34,890 nucleotides of DNA. Source: Nocardioides sp. Lineage in GTDB: Bacteria > Actinomycetota > Actinomycetes > Propionibacteriales > Nocardioidaceae. A model generated the notes under the pieces. That model saw nothing but the letters and a program-made list of their open reading frames with translations. It had not been told where the DNA came from and ran no database searches. Made by a program: the position numbers and the translations under genes. The DNA lies in the NCBI RefSeq assembly GCF_004803405.1, contig NZ_SSXI01000022.1:1-34890 (forward strand), written 5' to 3'. Below are positions 1 to 8,791 of this stretch, piece after piece (positions within the stretch are counted from its first letter, which is position 1; each line of letters opens with the position of its first letter).

Positions 1-483
1 GGCGGCGTGGCCTCGCCGGGCCGGCTCGACGTACGACCGGGGCGTCCCGCCATCGTGCTCGACGCCGCCCACAACCCCCACGGTGCGCGGTCGCTGGTCG
101 AGGCACTTGCGGAGGTCGCGCCCGACCGCTCGCGTCACGCCGTGGTGGCCACCATGGCGGACAAGGACGTCGAGGGACTGCTGCGCGAGCTGGCACCGGC
201 CGTTGCCGAGATCGTGTGCACCGCCAACTCGAGTCCGCGCAGCCTGGCCGCATCCGAGCTCGCCCGCATCGCGGCCACGATCCTCCCGCCGTCGCAGGTG
301 CACATCGCCAGCGACGTCGAGGCCGCCCTCGCGGTGGCGCAGACCCGGGCAGCTCCGCCCGGAGCTGCCCGGGAGGGGCTGGTCCTCGTGACCGGGTCTG
401 TGGTCACGGTCGCCGACGCCGAGCGCCTTCTCGCAGCACCTCCCACCCCCGAACGACCGATGGTTCAACCCTTGCCCGGGTGA
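1..483 (+). CDS. folC: Folylpolyglutamate synthase / dihydrofolate synthase, C-terminal part
   Basis: The reading frame is open from the first base, so the gene starts upstream and only its last ~160 residues are seen. FolC adds glutamate to folates (and to dihydropteroate) in the cytoplasm, using ATP. The visible part is the C-terminal Mur-ligase-like domain. It opens with the family's DAAHNPHG motif (around residue 20 of the fragment), which lies in the glutamate-binding region, followed by an alternating alpha/beta pattern that includes AVVATMADKD and the closing LVLVTGSVVTVADAERLL. The last residues (after about 145) are a Pro-rich tail. A strong hairpin lies 15 bp after the stop, so pyc downstream is probably transcribed separately. 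Identification is firm; the substrate range (mono- or bifunctional) cannot be judged from this part. Confidence 0.9.
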   Translation, partial: GGVASPGRLDVRPGRPAIVLDAAHNPHGARSLVEALAEVAPDRSRHAVVATMADKDVEGLLRELAPAVAEIVCTANSSPRSLAASELARIAATILPPSQVHIASDVEAALAVAQTRAAPPGAAREGLVLVTGSVVTVADAERLLAAPPTPERPMVQPLPG

Positions 484-498
484 CTCACCTATCGGTCC

Positions 499-531
499 GG
501 GGCTGGGCGTCTCGCGCAGGCGCCCAGCCCC
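499..531 (+). terminator. Hairpin terminator after folC
   Basis: An 11-bp perfect GC-rich stem (GGGGCTGGGCG at 499-509 pairing with 521-531) with an 11-nt loop sits 15 bp past the folC stop. There is no T-run after it, which is common for terminators in GC-rich actinobacteria. It separates folC from pyc. Confidence 0.7.
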
Positions 532-591
532 ACCCCCTCTCGCCGCGGTCCGGCAGCATCGGCCCGCCGGACCGCCCCTCGAAGGAGTGAG

Positions 592-3500
592 ATGCTCTCC
601 AAGATCCTGGTCGCCAACCGTGGTGAGATCGCCATCCGTGCGTTCCGTGCGGGCCGCGAGGCGGGCGCACGCATGGTCGCGGTCTACCCCTACGAGGACC
701 GGTGGTCCGAGCACCGGCTGCGCTCGGACGAGGCCTACGAGATCGGCGAGCCGGGTCACCCCGTGCGTGCCTACCTCGACCCTGCCGCGATTGTTGAGGT
801 CGCGGTCCGCTGCGGCGCAGACGCGGTCTACCCCGGTTACGGGTTCCTGTCGGAGAACCCGGCGCTGGCCGAGGCCTGTGCGGCTGCGGGCGTCACCTTC
901 GTCGGCCCCTCCGCTGACGTCCTCACGCTGACCGGCAACAAGGCGCGGGCGATCGCAGCGGCGAAGGCGGCCGGCGTACCCACCCTGCAGTCCGTGCCCC
1001 CGTCGACCGACGTCGACGCGATCGTGGCCGCGGCGGAGGAGATCCCTGCGCCCCTCTTCGTGAAGGCGGTCGCGGGCGGTGGCGGCCGGGGTATGCGCCG
1101 CGTGGACGACCGGGCGAAGCTGCGGGAGGCGATCGAGACCTGCATGCGTGAGGCCGAGGGCGCCTTCGGCGACCCCACGGTCTTCATCGAGCAGGCGGTG
1201 GTCGACCCCCGCCACATCGAGGTGCAGATCCTCGCCGACGGCTCCGGCAACGTCATCCACCTCTTCGAGCGGGACTGCTCGGTGCAGCGCCGCCACCAGA
1301 AGGTCGTGGAGATCGCCCCCGCGCCCAACCTCGACCCGGAGATCCGCGAGCGGATGTGCGCCGACGCGGTGCGGTTCGCGCAGGAGATCGGCTACGTCAA
1401 CGCCGGCACGGTGGAGTTCCTGCTGGATCCGTCGGGCGACTACGTCTTCATCGAGATGAACCCCCGCATCCAGGTCGAGCACACCGTGACCGAGGAGGTC
1501 ACCGGCGTGGACCTCGTGCAGGCGCAGCTGAGGATCGCCGCAGGAGCCACGTTGGCCGACCTCGGGCTCTCGCAGGAGACGGTGCAGGTGCGCGGTGCAG
1601 CGCTGCAGTGCCGGATCACCACCGAGGACCCGACCAACGACTTCCGCCCTGACACCGGAAGGATCACGACCTACCGCTCGCCGGGCGGCGCCGGTGTGCG
1701 CCTGGACGCCGGCACGGTCTACACCGGTGCCGAGGTCTCGCCGCACTTCGACTCGATGCTGGCCAAGCTGACCTGCCGTGGCCGCGACTTCGGCGAGGCG
1801 GTGGGGCGCGCCCGTCGGGCCCTGGGGGAGTTCCACATCCTCGGCGTCCAGACCAACATCCCGTTCGTCCAGGCGCTGCTCGAGGAGCCGGAGTTCCTCT
1901 CCGGCCAGGTCACGACCTCCTTCATCGCCGACCACCCCGAGCTGCTCCACGCCCGTTCGAGCGGTGACCGGGCGACGAAGCTGATCGGCTACCTCGCCGA
2001 CGTCACGGTCAACCAGCCCCATGGCCCGGCGCCGACCACCCTGGACCCGGCCACGAAGCTGCCGGAGATCGACCTGTCTGTCCCGCCCGCGGCCGGAAGC
2101 CGGCAGCAGCTCCTCGAGCTCGGCCCGGAGGGCTTCGCCGCCGCGCTGCGCAACCAGCGGTCGGTCGCGGTCACCGACACGACGTTCCGTGACGCCCACC
2201 AGTCGCTGCTCGCGACGCGCATGCGCACCCGGGACCTGGTCACCGGCGCTGCCCACACCGCCCGGCTGCTCCCGCAGCTGTGGAGCGTGGAGTGCTGGGG
2301 CGGCGCGACGTACGACGTGGCGCTCCGCTTCCTCGCCGAGGACCCGTGGGAGCGCCTCGCCGCCCTCCGTGAGGCGGCCCCGAACGTCTGCCTGCAGATG
2401 CTCCTGCGCGGCCGCAACACGGTGGGCTACACGCCGTACCCGACGGAGGTGACGGACGCCTTCGTGCAGGAGGCAGCCGCCACCGGCATCGACGTCTTCC
2501 GGATCTTCGACGCTCTCAACGACGTCGAGCAGATGCGCCCGGCGATCGAGGCGGTCCGGGCGACCGGGACGACGCTCGCCCAGGTGGCGCTCTGCTACAC
2601 CGGCAATCTGAGCGACCCGCGCGAGCAGGTCTACACCCTCGACTACTACCTGAAGCTGGCGGAGAAGATCGTCGAGGCCGGCGCCCACGCGCTCGCGGTC
2701 AAGGACATGGCCGGCCTGCTCCGGGCCCCCGCCGCGCGCACGCTGGTCGGCGCGCTGCGTGCCGAGTTCGACCTGCCTGTCCACGTCCACACCCACGACA
2801 CCGCCGGTGGACAGCTCGCCACCCTGCTGGCCGCCATCGACGCAGGTGCCGACGCCGTCGACGCCGCGGCAGCCGCTCTCTCCGGCACAACGTCGCAGCC
2901 GGCCATGTCGGCCCTCGTCGCCTCGACCGACGGAGCGCCGCGGGGCACCGATCTCGATCTCGACACGGTCTGCGCGCTCGAGCCCTACTGGGAGGCGACG
3001 CGCCGGCTCTACGCGCCGTTCGAGTCCGGACTGCCGGCGCCGACGGGGCGGGTCTACACCCACGAGATCCCCGGCGGGCAGCTCTCCAACCTCCGCCAGC
3101 AGGCGGTCGCGCTCGGTCTGGGTGAGAAGTTCGAGCAGATCGAGGACATGTACGCCGCGGCGAACCGGATCCTCGGCAACCCGGTGAAGGTCACCCCGTC
3201 GTCGAAGGTCGTGGGCGACCTCGCCCTCCACCTCGTGGCGGTCGGTGCCGACCCGGCCGAGTTCGAGGCCAACCCGCAGAAGTTCGACCTGCCCGACTCC
3301 GTGGTCGGCTTCCTCCGTGGCGAGCTCGGCGCTCCGGCCGGTGGCTGGCCGGAGCCCTTCCGGAGCAAGGCGCTGGAGGGCCGCACCCACAAGCCGGCCA
3401 GCCCGATGCTCGCCGCCGCCGATGCCGCCGCGCTCGCCACCGACCGCCGCGCCACCCTCAGCCGCCTGCTCTTCCCCGGCCCGATGCGCGAGTTCGAGGA

Positions 3501-4008
3501 CAGCCGCCGGGCCTGGGGGGACCTGTCGGTCCTGTCGACCGGCGACTTCTTCTACGGGCTGCGCCAGGGTGCCGAGCACAAGGTGCCGCTCGGCCCGGGC
3601 CAGCGTGTCCTGATGGGGCTGCAGGCGATGGGCGACCCCGACGAGCGGGGCTACCGCACCGTCATGTGCACCGTCGACGGCCAGCTCCGGCCCGTCGTCG
3701 TCCGCGACCTGTCGGTCGCCTCGGTCGCCGCCGTCGCGGAGAAGGCAGACCGCAACCATCCCGGGCACGTGGGCGCGCCCTTCCAGGGCACGGTGACCGT
3801 GACGGTCGCGCTGGGAGATGCGGTCAAGGCCGGCGACCCGGTGGCCACCATCGAGGCGATGAAGATGGAAGCCGTGATCGCCTCGCCCACCGACGGCACG
3901 GTCGCGCGGGTGGCGATCCCGGGAGTCTCCCCGGTCGACGGCGGAGACCTGTTGCTGGTGGTCCACGCGACAGAGCAGGCTCGAGCGCGGGAGGACGGCC
4001 GACGGTGA
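592..4008 (+). CDS. pyc: Pyruvate carboxylase
   Basis: This 1138-residue cytoplasmic enzyme makes oxaloacetate from pyruvate, bicarbonate and ATP, refilling the TCA cycle. All expected parts are present at the usual full length. The biotin carboxylase domain (about 1-450) starts KILVANRGEIAIRAF and contains the glycine loop GGGGRGMR and the MNPRIQVEHTVTE motif. The carboxyltransferase domain (about 520-800) starts TTFRDAHQS and has the metal ligands in VHVHTHD (His 731/733) and the lysine of AVKDMAG (Lys 704). The biotinyl domain carries AMKM with the biotinylated lysine at 1091. A GAAGGAG ribosome-binding site ends 4 bp before the ATG. The stop overlaps the next gene's start. Pyc next to a formate-dehydrogenase-like oxidoreductase is unusual context. 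Confidence 0.97.
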   Translation: MLSKILVANRGEIAIRAFRAGREAGARMVAVYPYEDRWSEHRLRSDEAYEIGEPGHPVRAYLDPAAIVEVAVRCGADAVYPGYGFLSENPALAEACAAAGVTFVGPSADVLTLTGNKARAIAAAKAAGVPTLQSVPPSTDVDAIVAAAEEIPAPLFVKAVAGGGGRGMRRVDDRAKLREAIETCMREAEGAFGDPTVFIEQAVVDPRHIEVQILADGSGNVIHLFERDCSVQRRHQKVVEIAPAPNLDPEIRERMCADAVRFAQEIGYVNAGTVEFLLDPSGDYVFIEMNPRIQVEHTVTEEVTGVDLVQAQLRIAAGATLADLGLSQETVQVRGAALQCRITTEDPTNDFRPDTGRITTYRSPGGAGVRLDAGTVYTGAEVSPHFDSMLAKLTCRGRDFGEAVGRARRALGEFHILGVQTNIPFVQALLEEPEFLSGQVTTSFIADHPELLHARSSGDRATKLIGYLADVTVNQPHGPAPTTLDPATKLPEIDLSVPPAAGSRQQLLELGPEGFAAALRNQRSVAVTDTTFRDAHQSLLATRMRTRDLVTGAAHTARLLPQLWSVECWGGATYDVALRFLAEDPWERLAALREAAPNVCLQMLLRGRNTVGYTPYPTEVTDAFVQEAAATGIDVFRIFDALNDVEQMRPAIEAVRATGTTLAQVALCYTGNLSDPREQVYTLDYYLKLAEKIVEAGAHALAVKDMAGLLRAPAARTLVGALRAEFDLPVHVHTHDTAGGQLATLLAAIDAGADAVDAAAAALSGTTSQPAMSALVASTDGAPRGTDLDLDTVCALEPYWEATRRLYAPFESGLPAPTGRVYTHEIPGGQLSNLRQQAVALGLGEKFEQIEDMYAAANRILGNPVKVTPSSKVVGDLALHLVAVGADPAEFEANPQKFDLPDSVVGFLRGELGAPAGGWPEPFRSKALEGRTHKPASPMLAAADAAALATDRRATLSRLLFPGPMREFEDSRRAWGDLSVLSTGDFFYGLRQGAEHKVPLGPGQRVLMGLQAMGDPDERGYRTVMCTVDGQLRPVVVRDLSVASVAAVAEKADRNHPGHVGAPFQGTVTVTVALGDAVKAGDPVATIEAMKMEAVIASPTDGTVARVAIPGVSPVDGGDLLLVVHATEQARAREDGRR

Positions 4009-6344
4009 TGCGACGCAAGGACCGTCAGGAGGCTCTCGTCGACCCGGTCGACGCGCTGGACGTGACCCCGCCCAAGGAGTGGGCCGCGGGCATCCCCGCG
4101 GTGCGCAAGGCGATCGAGTACTCGCTGTCGCAGACGTCGGCCCGTCGTACGGCGCTGACCCTGCTCAACGTCAATCAGGCCGCCGGCATCGACTGCCCCG
4201 GCTGCGCCTGGCCCGAGCCGGGGCACCGGCACCGGAACGAGTACTGCGAGAACGGCGCCAAGCACATCAACGACGAGGCGACCTCGCACCGGGTCACGCG
4301 GGAGTTCTTCGCGAGGCACCCGGTCGCCGAGCTCGACACCAGGTCGGACTGGTGGCTGAACCAGCAGGGCCGACTGACCGAGCCGATGGTGAAGCGACCC
4401 GGCGCCACCCACTACGAGCCGATCAGCTGGGACGACGCCTTCACCCTGATGGCGAACGAGCTCAACGGCCTCGCCAGCCCGGACGAGTCGATGTTCTACG
4501 TCTCGGGCCGGCTCAACAACGAGGCGGCGTTCCTGCTGCAGACCTTCGCGCGGGCGTACGGGACCAACAACCTCCCGGACTGCTCCAACATGTGCCACGA
4601 GTCCTCGGGCTCGGCGCTCGGGGAAACGCTCGGGATCGGCAAGGGCAGCGTGCAGCTCGAGGACATCTACGACGCCGACCTGGTGCTCGTCGTCGGGCAG
4701 AACCCGGGCACCAACCATCCGCGGATGCTGTCGGCGCTCGAGGAGACCAAGGGTCGCGGCGGCAAGGTGGTCGCCGTCAACACACTGCCCGAGGCCGGCC
4801 TGATGCGGTTCAAGAACCCGCAGAAGGCGCGCGGCGTGGTCGGGCGGGGCACCGAGATCGCGGACCGGTTCCTGCTGATCCGGCCCGGTGGCGACCTGGC
4901 GCTGTTCAAGATGGTCAACAAGCTGTTGCTCGAGGCCGACGACGCCTCGCTCGCGGCCGGCGGGCCCGGGGTCCTGGACCGCGACTACATCGCCCGGCAC
5001 ACCACGGGGTTCGACGACTTCGTCGTCCAGGCGCGTGACATCACCTGGGAGCAGGCCCTCGCGGCAACCGGCCTGGCGCGTGAGGAGATCGAGGCGCTCA
5101 CGGAGCAGGTGCTGGCGGCGAGGTCGGTCATCGTCTGCTGGGCGATGGGCCTGACCCAGCACCGGCACGGTGTCCCGACCATCCGCGAGGTCGTCAACTT
5201 CCTGATGCTCCGCGGCAACATCGGCAAGCCGGGCGCCGGCGTGTGCCCGGTCCGGGGCCACTCCAACGTGCAGGGCGACCGGACCATGGGCATCTGGGAG
5301 AGGATGCCCGACCCCTGGCTCGACGCATTGGGCAAGGAGTTCGGTTTCGAGCCGCCGCGCGACCACGGTTTCGACTCGGTCGACGGCGTACGGGCGATGC
5401 GCGACGGCAGGGCCAAGGTCTTCATCGGGGTCGCGGGCAACTTCGTCCGTGCCATGTCGGACAGTGACGTCACCGAGGCCGCGCTGCGCTCGTGCAGCCT
5501 GACCGTGCAGGTCTCGACCAAGCTCAACCGCTCCCACACCGTGGTCGGCGAGACCGCGCTGATCCTGCCCACGCTCGGGCGCAGCGACCGCGACATCCAG
5601 GCGACGGGTGAGCAGTTCGTGACGGTGGAGGACTCGATGAGCTGCGTGCACGCCACGCGCGGCAAGCTCCCGCCGGCCTCGCCGCACCTGCTGTCGGAGG
5701 TCGCGATCATCAGCCGCCTCGCCGCCAGGACGCTCGCCGACCGGGCGGACGCTCCGGACATCCCGTGGGCCGACTTCGAGGCCGACTACGACCTGATCCG
5801 CGACCGGATCAGCCGAGTGGTGCCGGGGTTCGAGGAGTTCAACGAGCGCATCAAGGCCCCGGCCGGCTTCACGCTGCCCAACCCGGTCAACTCGGGCGTC
5901 TACAACACCCCGACCGGCAAGGCGGTCTTCACCGGCAACCACCTCGCATGGCTGGAGACCCCGCCGGGCCACCTGGTGCTGCAGTCGCTCCGCTCGCACG
6001 ACCAGTGGAACACCATCCCGTACGCCATGGACGACCGATACCGCGGCATCCACCACGCGCGCCGGATCGTCATGGTGAACCCGGCCGACATCACCGAGCT
6101 CGGGTTCGCGGACGGCGACGTCGTCGACATCGTCTCGGTCTGGACCGACGGCATCGAGCGCCGGGCTCCCGGCTTCACGCTGGTCGCCTACCCGGCCGCA
6201 CGCGGGTCGGCCGCGGCGTACTACCCGGAGACGAACGTCCTGGTCCCGCTCGACAGTGTCGCCGAGATCAGCAACACCCCGACGTCCAAGGGCGTGATCG
6301 TGCGGTTCGAGCGGGCGACCTCGTCCGCTGCCGGGGAGGGCTGA
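4008..6344 (+). CDS. FdhF/YdeP family molybdopterin oxidoreductase, alpha subunit
   Basis: A 778-residue protein of the formate-dehydrogenase-like molybdopterin superfamily, closest by motif to the YdeP / 'oxidoreductase alpha (molybdopterin) subunit' group. Near the N-terminus it has CPGC followed by AWPEP (Cys 63 and 66), typical of this group and possibly a cluster ligand. The expected Mo-cofactor region is at [14 protein letters not shown] (Cys 192 and 196). Further cofactor motifs are [27 protein letters not shown] and the C-terminal domain with [15 protein letters not shown]. No Tat signal is visible, so it is likely cytoplasmic. The ATG overlaps the pyc stop by one base (a GTG one codon earlier, at 4005, is an alternative). 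fdhD follows 4 bp later. The true substrate of YdeP-type enzymes is not settled; formate dehydrogenase activity should not be assumed. Confidence 0.88.
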   Translation: MRRKDRQEALVDPVDALDVTPPKEWAAGIPAVRKAIEYSLSQTSARRTALTLLNVNQAAGIDCPGCAWPEPGHRHRNEYCENGAKHINDEATSHRVTREFFARHPVAELDTRSDWWLNQQGRLTEPMVKRPGATHYEPISWDDAFTLMANELNGLASPDESMFYVSGRLNNEAAFLLQTFARAYGTNNLPDCSNMCHESSGSALGETLGIGKGSVQLEDIYDADLVLVVGQNPGTNHPRMLSALEETKGRGGKVVAVNTLPEAGLMRFKNPQKARGVVGRGTEIADRFLLIRPGGDLALFKMVNKLLLEADDASLAAGGPGVLDRDYIARHTTGFDDFVVQARDITWEQALAATGLAREEIEALTEQVLAARSVIVCWAMGLTQHRHGVPTIREVVNFLMLRGNIGKPGAGVCPVRGHSNVQGDRTMGIWERMPDPWLDALGKEFGFEPPRDHGFDSVDGVRAMRDGRAKVFIGVAGNFVRAMSDSDVTEAALRSCSLTVQVSTKLNRSHTVVGETALILPTLGRSDRDIQATGEQFVTVEDSMSCVHATRGKLPPASPHLLSEVAIISRLAARTLADRADAPDIPWADFEADYDLIRDRISRVVPGFEEFNERIKAPAGFTLPNPVNSGVYNTPTGKAVFTGNHLAWLETPPGHLVLQSLRSHDQWNTIPYAMDDRYRGIHHARRIVMVNPADITELGFADGDVVDIVSVWTDGIERRAPGFTLVAYPAARGSAAAYYPETNVLVPLDSVAEISNTPTSKGVIVRFERATSSAAGEG

Positions 6345-6348
6345 CGCC

Positions 6349-7170
6349 ATGGGCCGGGTGACCGTACGCCGGCGCGTGATGCGGCTGCGTGACGGCGCGG
6401 TCGACCACGCTCCTGACGCCCTAGCCGGCGAGGAACCGATGGAGATCCGGGTCAACGGTCGGCCGGTGACCGTCACCATGCGGACCCCGGGCAACGACTT
6501 CGACCTCGCGGTCGGATTCCTGGTCAGCGAGGGCGTCGTCCACGCCCGCGAGGACGTCGCCGCGGTGCGCTACTGCGCCGGGGCCACCGCTGACGGCTCC
6601 AACACCTACAACGTCGTCGACGTCGCCCTCGCCCACGGGGTGCCCGTGCCGGAGACATCGCTCGAGCGCAATTTCTACACCACGTCCTCGTGCGGGCTGT
6701 GCGGCAAGGCGTCCCTCGACGCGGTGCGCACCCGCTCGGCCTGGTCGGTCGCCGAGGATCCGATGCGACTGGGCACGGACGTGCTGCTGTCGCTGCCGGA
6801 CCGGCTCCGTGAGGCGCAGCGGGTCTTCGACCGCACCGGTGGCCTGCACGCCGCGGGGCTCTTCACCGCCGCCGGCGACCTGCTCGCCGTACGCGAGGAC
6901 GTCGGCCGGCACAACGCCGTCGACAAGGTGATCGGCGGCGCCGCGGTCAACGGCCAGCTCCCCGCCCGCGGCACCGTGCTCATGGTGAGTGGCCGCGCGT
7001 CGTTCGAGCTCGTCCAGAAGGCCGTCATGGCCGGCATCCCGGCGCTGGCAGCGGTCTCAGCGCCGTCCTCGCTCGCCGCCGACCTCGCGGCCGACGCGGG
7101 CCTCACCCTCGTCGGGTTCCTCCGCGGCAGCTCGATGAACGTCTACGCCGGCGCAGACCGCCTCCGCTGA
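6349..7170 (+). CDS. fdhD: Formate dehydrogenase accessory sulfurtransferase FdhD
   Basis: A 273-residue cytoplasmic protein. FdhD passes sulfur from the cysteine desulfurase to the molybdenum cofactor of formate-dehydrogenase-like enzymes. The diagnostic CGLCG motif is present (Cys 115 and 118, matching the essential pair of E. coli FdhD), preceded by ERNFYTTSS. Also present are [25 protein letters not shown] and the C-terminal [13 protein letters not shown] with SSLAADLA. It starts 4 bp after the oxidoreductase gene, which makes that enzyme its obvious client. A second ATG ten codons in (6379) is possible, but the upstream residues [13 protein letters not shown] look like a normal FdhD start. 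Confidence 0.95.
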   Translation: MGRVTVRRRVMRLRDGAVDHAPDALAGEEPMEIRVNGRPVTVTMRTPGNDFDLAVGFLVSEGVVHAREDVAAVRYCAGATADGSNTYNVVDVALAHGVPVPETSLERNFYTTSSCGLCGKASLDAVRTRSAWSVAEDPMRLGTDVLLSLPDRLREAQRVFDRTGGLHAAGLFTAAGDLLAVREDVGRHNAVDKVIGGAAVNGQLPARGTVLMVSGRASFELVQKAVMAGIPALAAVSAPSSLAADLAADAGLTLVGFLRGSSMNVYAGADRLR

Positions 7171-7201
7171 GGGTTCCCGCAACGTCGTGGGGGTTGGCGG
7201 A

Positions 7202-7207
7202 TAGCGT
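7202..7207 (+). promoter_or_regulatory. Possible -10 element of the DUF1059-like gene; 247-bp gap
   Basis: The gap 7171-7417 has no convincing gene. A TAGCGT hexamer lies 32 bp after the fdhD stop. If it is used, the DUF1059-like gene has a leader of about 200 nt. The leader is GC-rich and contains several short complementary runs, but I could not match it to a known riboswitch. No good -35 is seen. Confidence 0.3.
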
Positions 7208-7417
7208 GTGGTGATTGAGCCATTCCGACTCATGCCACAACCTGTCAGACCCACAGGCACCCACGTGCGTGCCGGTAGGGGGCCGGTGGAGCCGACGCAG
7301 GTCCGAGCGATGGACGTCTCATGCCCTGTTTCCAGAACGTCCCGCCCTTCCCTTCCCGCGGGGCGTCCCTGGTGAGAACCTGGGAGAAGGCACACGACCT
7401 CAGCGGAGGACGGAATC

Positions 7418-7588
7418 ATGAGAGCACTCGACTGCCGCGACCCCGACGCACATGACGACATCCACTTCACCGCGGACAACGACCAGGATCTGGTCACCAA
7501 GATCCAGCATCACCGCGATGAGTACCACCGGGATATCACCGACGAGCAGATCAGGGAGATGGTCACCAGCGGCGCGTACGACGAGTGA
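7418..7588 (+). CDS. DUF1059-like small protein
   Basis: A 56-residue acidic protein beginning MRALDCRD and ending TSGAYDE. The opening (M-x-x-L-x-C-R-D), the single Cys at position 6 and the His-rich helix (KIQHHRDEYH) match the layout of DUF1059 proteins, small putative metal-binding proteins common in actinobacteria and archaea. Here the tail is longer, with DITDEQIREMV, as in other family members. A GGAGGA ribosome-binding site lies 8 bp before the ATG. It stands alone, with a long leader upstream and a small hairpin region downstream facing the convergent iclR gene. No function is established for the family. Confidence 0.75.
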   Translation: MRALDCRDPDAHDDIHFTADNDQDLVTKIQHHRDEYHRDITDEQIREMVTSGAYDE

Positions 7589-7745
7589 CGGCTGACTGAG
7601 GAACCGGCCGCCTGCCGTAGCGCCCCCGGCAACTGACCGGTGGCCTGCGGCCTCTGCGGCACTCGCGGTGCCGACGGTCCAGGTCCGTCGCTGGTGGACC
7701 CCTTTCCGCCTAATGCAGGCAGGTGAACGGCCGGAACCGGACGCG

Positions 7746-7770
7746 GGTCCGCAAGCTGATCCCGGCCGGG
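7746..7770 (+). repeat. 25-bp direct repeat, copy A (3' side of iclR)
   Basis: This 25-bp sequence recurs at 8700-8724 in the same orientation with 23 of 25 bases identical (differences at offsets 10 and 18; both copies begin GGTCCGCAA and end GGCCGGG). The two copies frame the IclR gene. The rest of the gap 7589-7785 holds only a weak hairpin (CGGCAC/GTGCCG near 7660) that could end the DUF1059-like transcript. Confidence 0.7.
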
Positions 7771-7785
7771 AGAACCGGTAAGGGA

Positions 7786-8601
7786 CTAGCCGAGCCAGCC
7801 CATGCGCTGACTGATGCGGTCGCCGGCGGCCTTGAGCTCCGCGGCGACGGACTCGATGCGAGCCTTGTCGAAGCGGTACGCCGGTCCGGACGCGCTCACC
7901 GCGCCGACAACGGCCCCGGTGTGGTCGCGCACCGGCACGGCGGCGGCGTTCAGTCCTGTCTCCAGCTCCTCGAAGGCGGTCGCGAAGCCCTCCGCGCGCA
8001 CCTGCGCCAGCTGCTCGACCAACGTTTGGCGCGCGGTGAGGGTGTGCTCGGTGTAGGCCTGCAGGCCGGCCGTGTCGAGGACCTCGGTGAGCTGGGCGTC
8101 GCTCATGTAGGCGAGCAGGATCTTCCCGCTCGAGGTCGCGTGCAGCGGGGTGAGCTGGCCGACCCAGTTCTGGCTGGCGACGGCCGCCGAGCCGAGCGCC
8201 TGCTGGACGTGCACCGCGTAGTGCTCGCGGAGCACGGCGAGGTTGACGGTCTCGTCGAAGTGCTGGGCCAGGTCGTCGAGGACCGGCTGTGCCTGGCGGA
8301 CGATGTCGAGGCGCGCCGGGATGGCGCTGGCGAGTCGAAGGACGCCGAACCCGAGCTGGTACTTGCCGCGTTCGGTGTTCTGCTCGACCAGGTCCCGCTC
8401 CTCGAGGGCGGCGAGGAGGCGGAAGGCCGTCGACTTGTGCACGCCGATCTCGGCCGCAACCTCGCTGACGCCCGCACTGCCCTCCCGCGCGAGGATCTCA
8501 AGGACGCTGACGGCGCGGTCGACCGACTGCACGCCGCCCGAGGATTCGCTGCTCTCGCGGGTGCCCTTGCCTTTGCCCGTGACGTGGCCTCCGTTGCTCA
8601 T
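7786..8601 (-). CDS. IclR family transcriptional regulator
   Basis: A 271-residue DNA-binding regulator. Residues about 22-85 form the winged helix-turn-helix (VQSVDRAVSVLEILA, then VSEVAAEIGVHKSTAFRLLAALEERDLVEQ). Residues about 95-265 form the IclR effector domain, with LTPLHATSSGKILLAY and the closing VSASGPAYRF. The first 20 residues are a Gly/Ser/Lys-rich tail. Its neighbour, on the same strand upstream, is a BCCT transporter, so a role in control of betaine, carnitine or choline uptake and use is plausible but inferred. A TAGGGT hexamer 6 nt before the ATG and the lack of a ribosome-binding site suggest a leaderless transcript. Confidence 0.92.
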   Translation of the reverse strand: MSNGGHVTGKGKGTRESSESSGGVQSVDRAVSVLEILAREGSAGVSEVAAEIGVHKSTAFRLLAALEERDLVEQNTERGKYQLGFGVLRLASAIPARLDIVRQAQPVLDDLAQHFDETVNLAVLREHYAVHVQQALGSAAVASQNWVGQLTPLHATSSGKILLAYMSDAQLTEVLDTAGLQAYTEHTLTARQTLVEQLAQVRAEGFATAFEELETGLNAAAVPVRDHTGAVVGAVSASGPAYRFDKARIESVAAELKAAGDRISQRMGWLG

Positions 8602-8607
8602 GGCGCA

Positions 8608-8613
8608 ACCCTA
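8608..8613 (-). promoter_or_regulatory. Leaderless promoter -10 of the IclR gene
   Basis: Read on the minus strand, TAGGGT ends 6 nt before the ATG at 8601. This spacing places the transcription start at or next to the start codon. No clear -35 is seen. Confidence 0.55.
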
Positions 8614-8699
8614 CGCGACGGGCAAGGCGAATCGCGTGTATGCGGGTCGGAGGAAGGCGGCTCGAGGCGTCGGCGCGGGCCCACCCTGACGCCTCCGAC

Positions 8700-8724
8700 G
8701 GTCCGCAACCTGATCCTGGCCGGG
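8700..8724 (+). repeat. 25-bp direct repeat, copy B (5' side of iclR)
   Basis: Partner of the copy at 7746-7770, with 23 of 25 bases the same and the same orientation. It lies between the iclR promoter and the terminator of the BCCT gene. Confidence 0.7.
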
Positions 8725-8736
8725 CAGCCGAGGGCA

Positions 8737-8772
8737 GGCTCCGGTCGTGGGCCATGACCCACGACCGGAGCC
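8737..8772 (-). terminator. Strong hairpin after the BCCT transporter gene
   Basis: A perfect 15-bp stem (GGCTCCGGTCGTGGG at 8737-8751 with 8758-8772) and a 6-nt loop begin 19 bp past the stop of the minus-strand BCCT gene. The T-rich run (CTTCTTTT, 8773-8780) is on the plus-strand side. For the BCCT transcript it therefore acts as a hairpin without a U-tract, whereas it would be a classic terminator for plus-strand transcription. Possibly bidirectional. Confidence 0.8.
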
Positions 8773-8791
8773 CTTCTTTTCATGCCCTGGG

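Noticed and set aside
4008..6344. Respiratory or NAD-linked formate dehydrogenase complex
   Set aside because: No beta or gamma subunit, no NAD-linked flavin subunit and no Tat signal. Motifs fit the YdeP-like group, whose substrate is uncertain.
3651..6494. 947-codon open frame on the minus strand opposite pyc and the molybdopterin oxidoreductase
   Set aside because: It lies antisense to two clear genes. The translation is low-complexity (Arg/Val/Asp/Leu-rich) with no domain, as expected from codon bias in GC-rich coding DNA.
7215..7421. Possible 68-residue protein before the DUF1059-like gene
   Set aside because: No ribosome-binding site and an Arg/Pro-rich, unstructured translation. It overlaps the real start of the next gene.
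7741..7785. Resemblance of one translated frame (VRKLIPAG) to a segment of the RNA polymerase beta-prime subunit
   Set aside because: Only a few residues match and the frame has no coding context, so it is treated as chance.
7746..8724. Direct repeats around iclR as phage-type att sites
   Set aside because: No integrase, tRNA or mobile gene is nearby, and the enclosed DNA is only about 1 kb. Kept as a repeat pair only.
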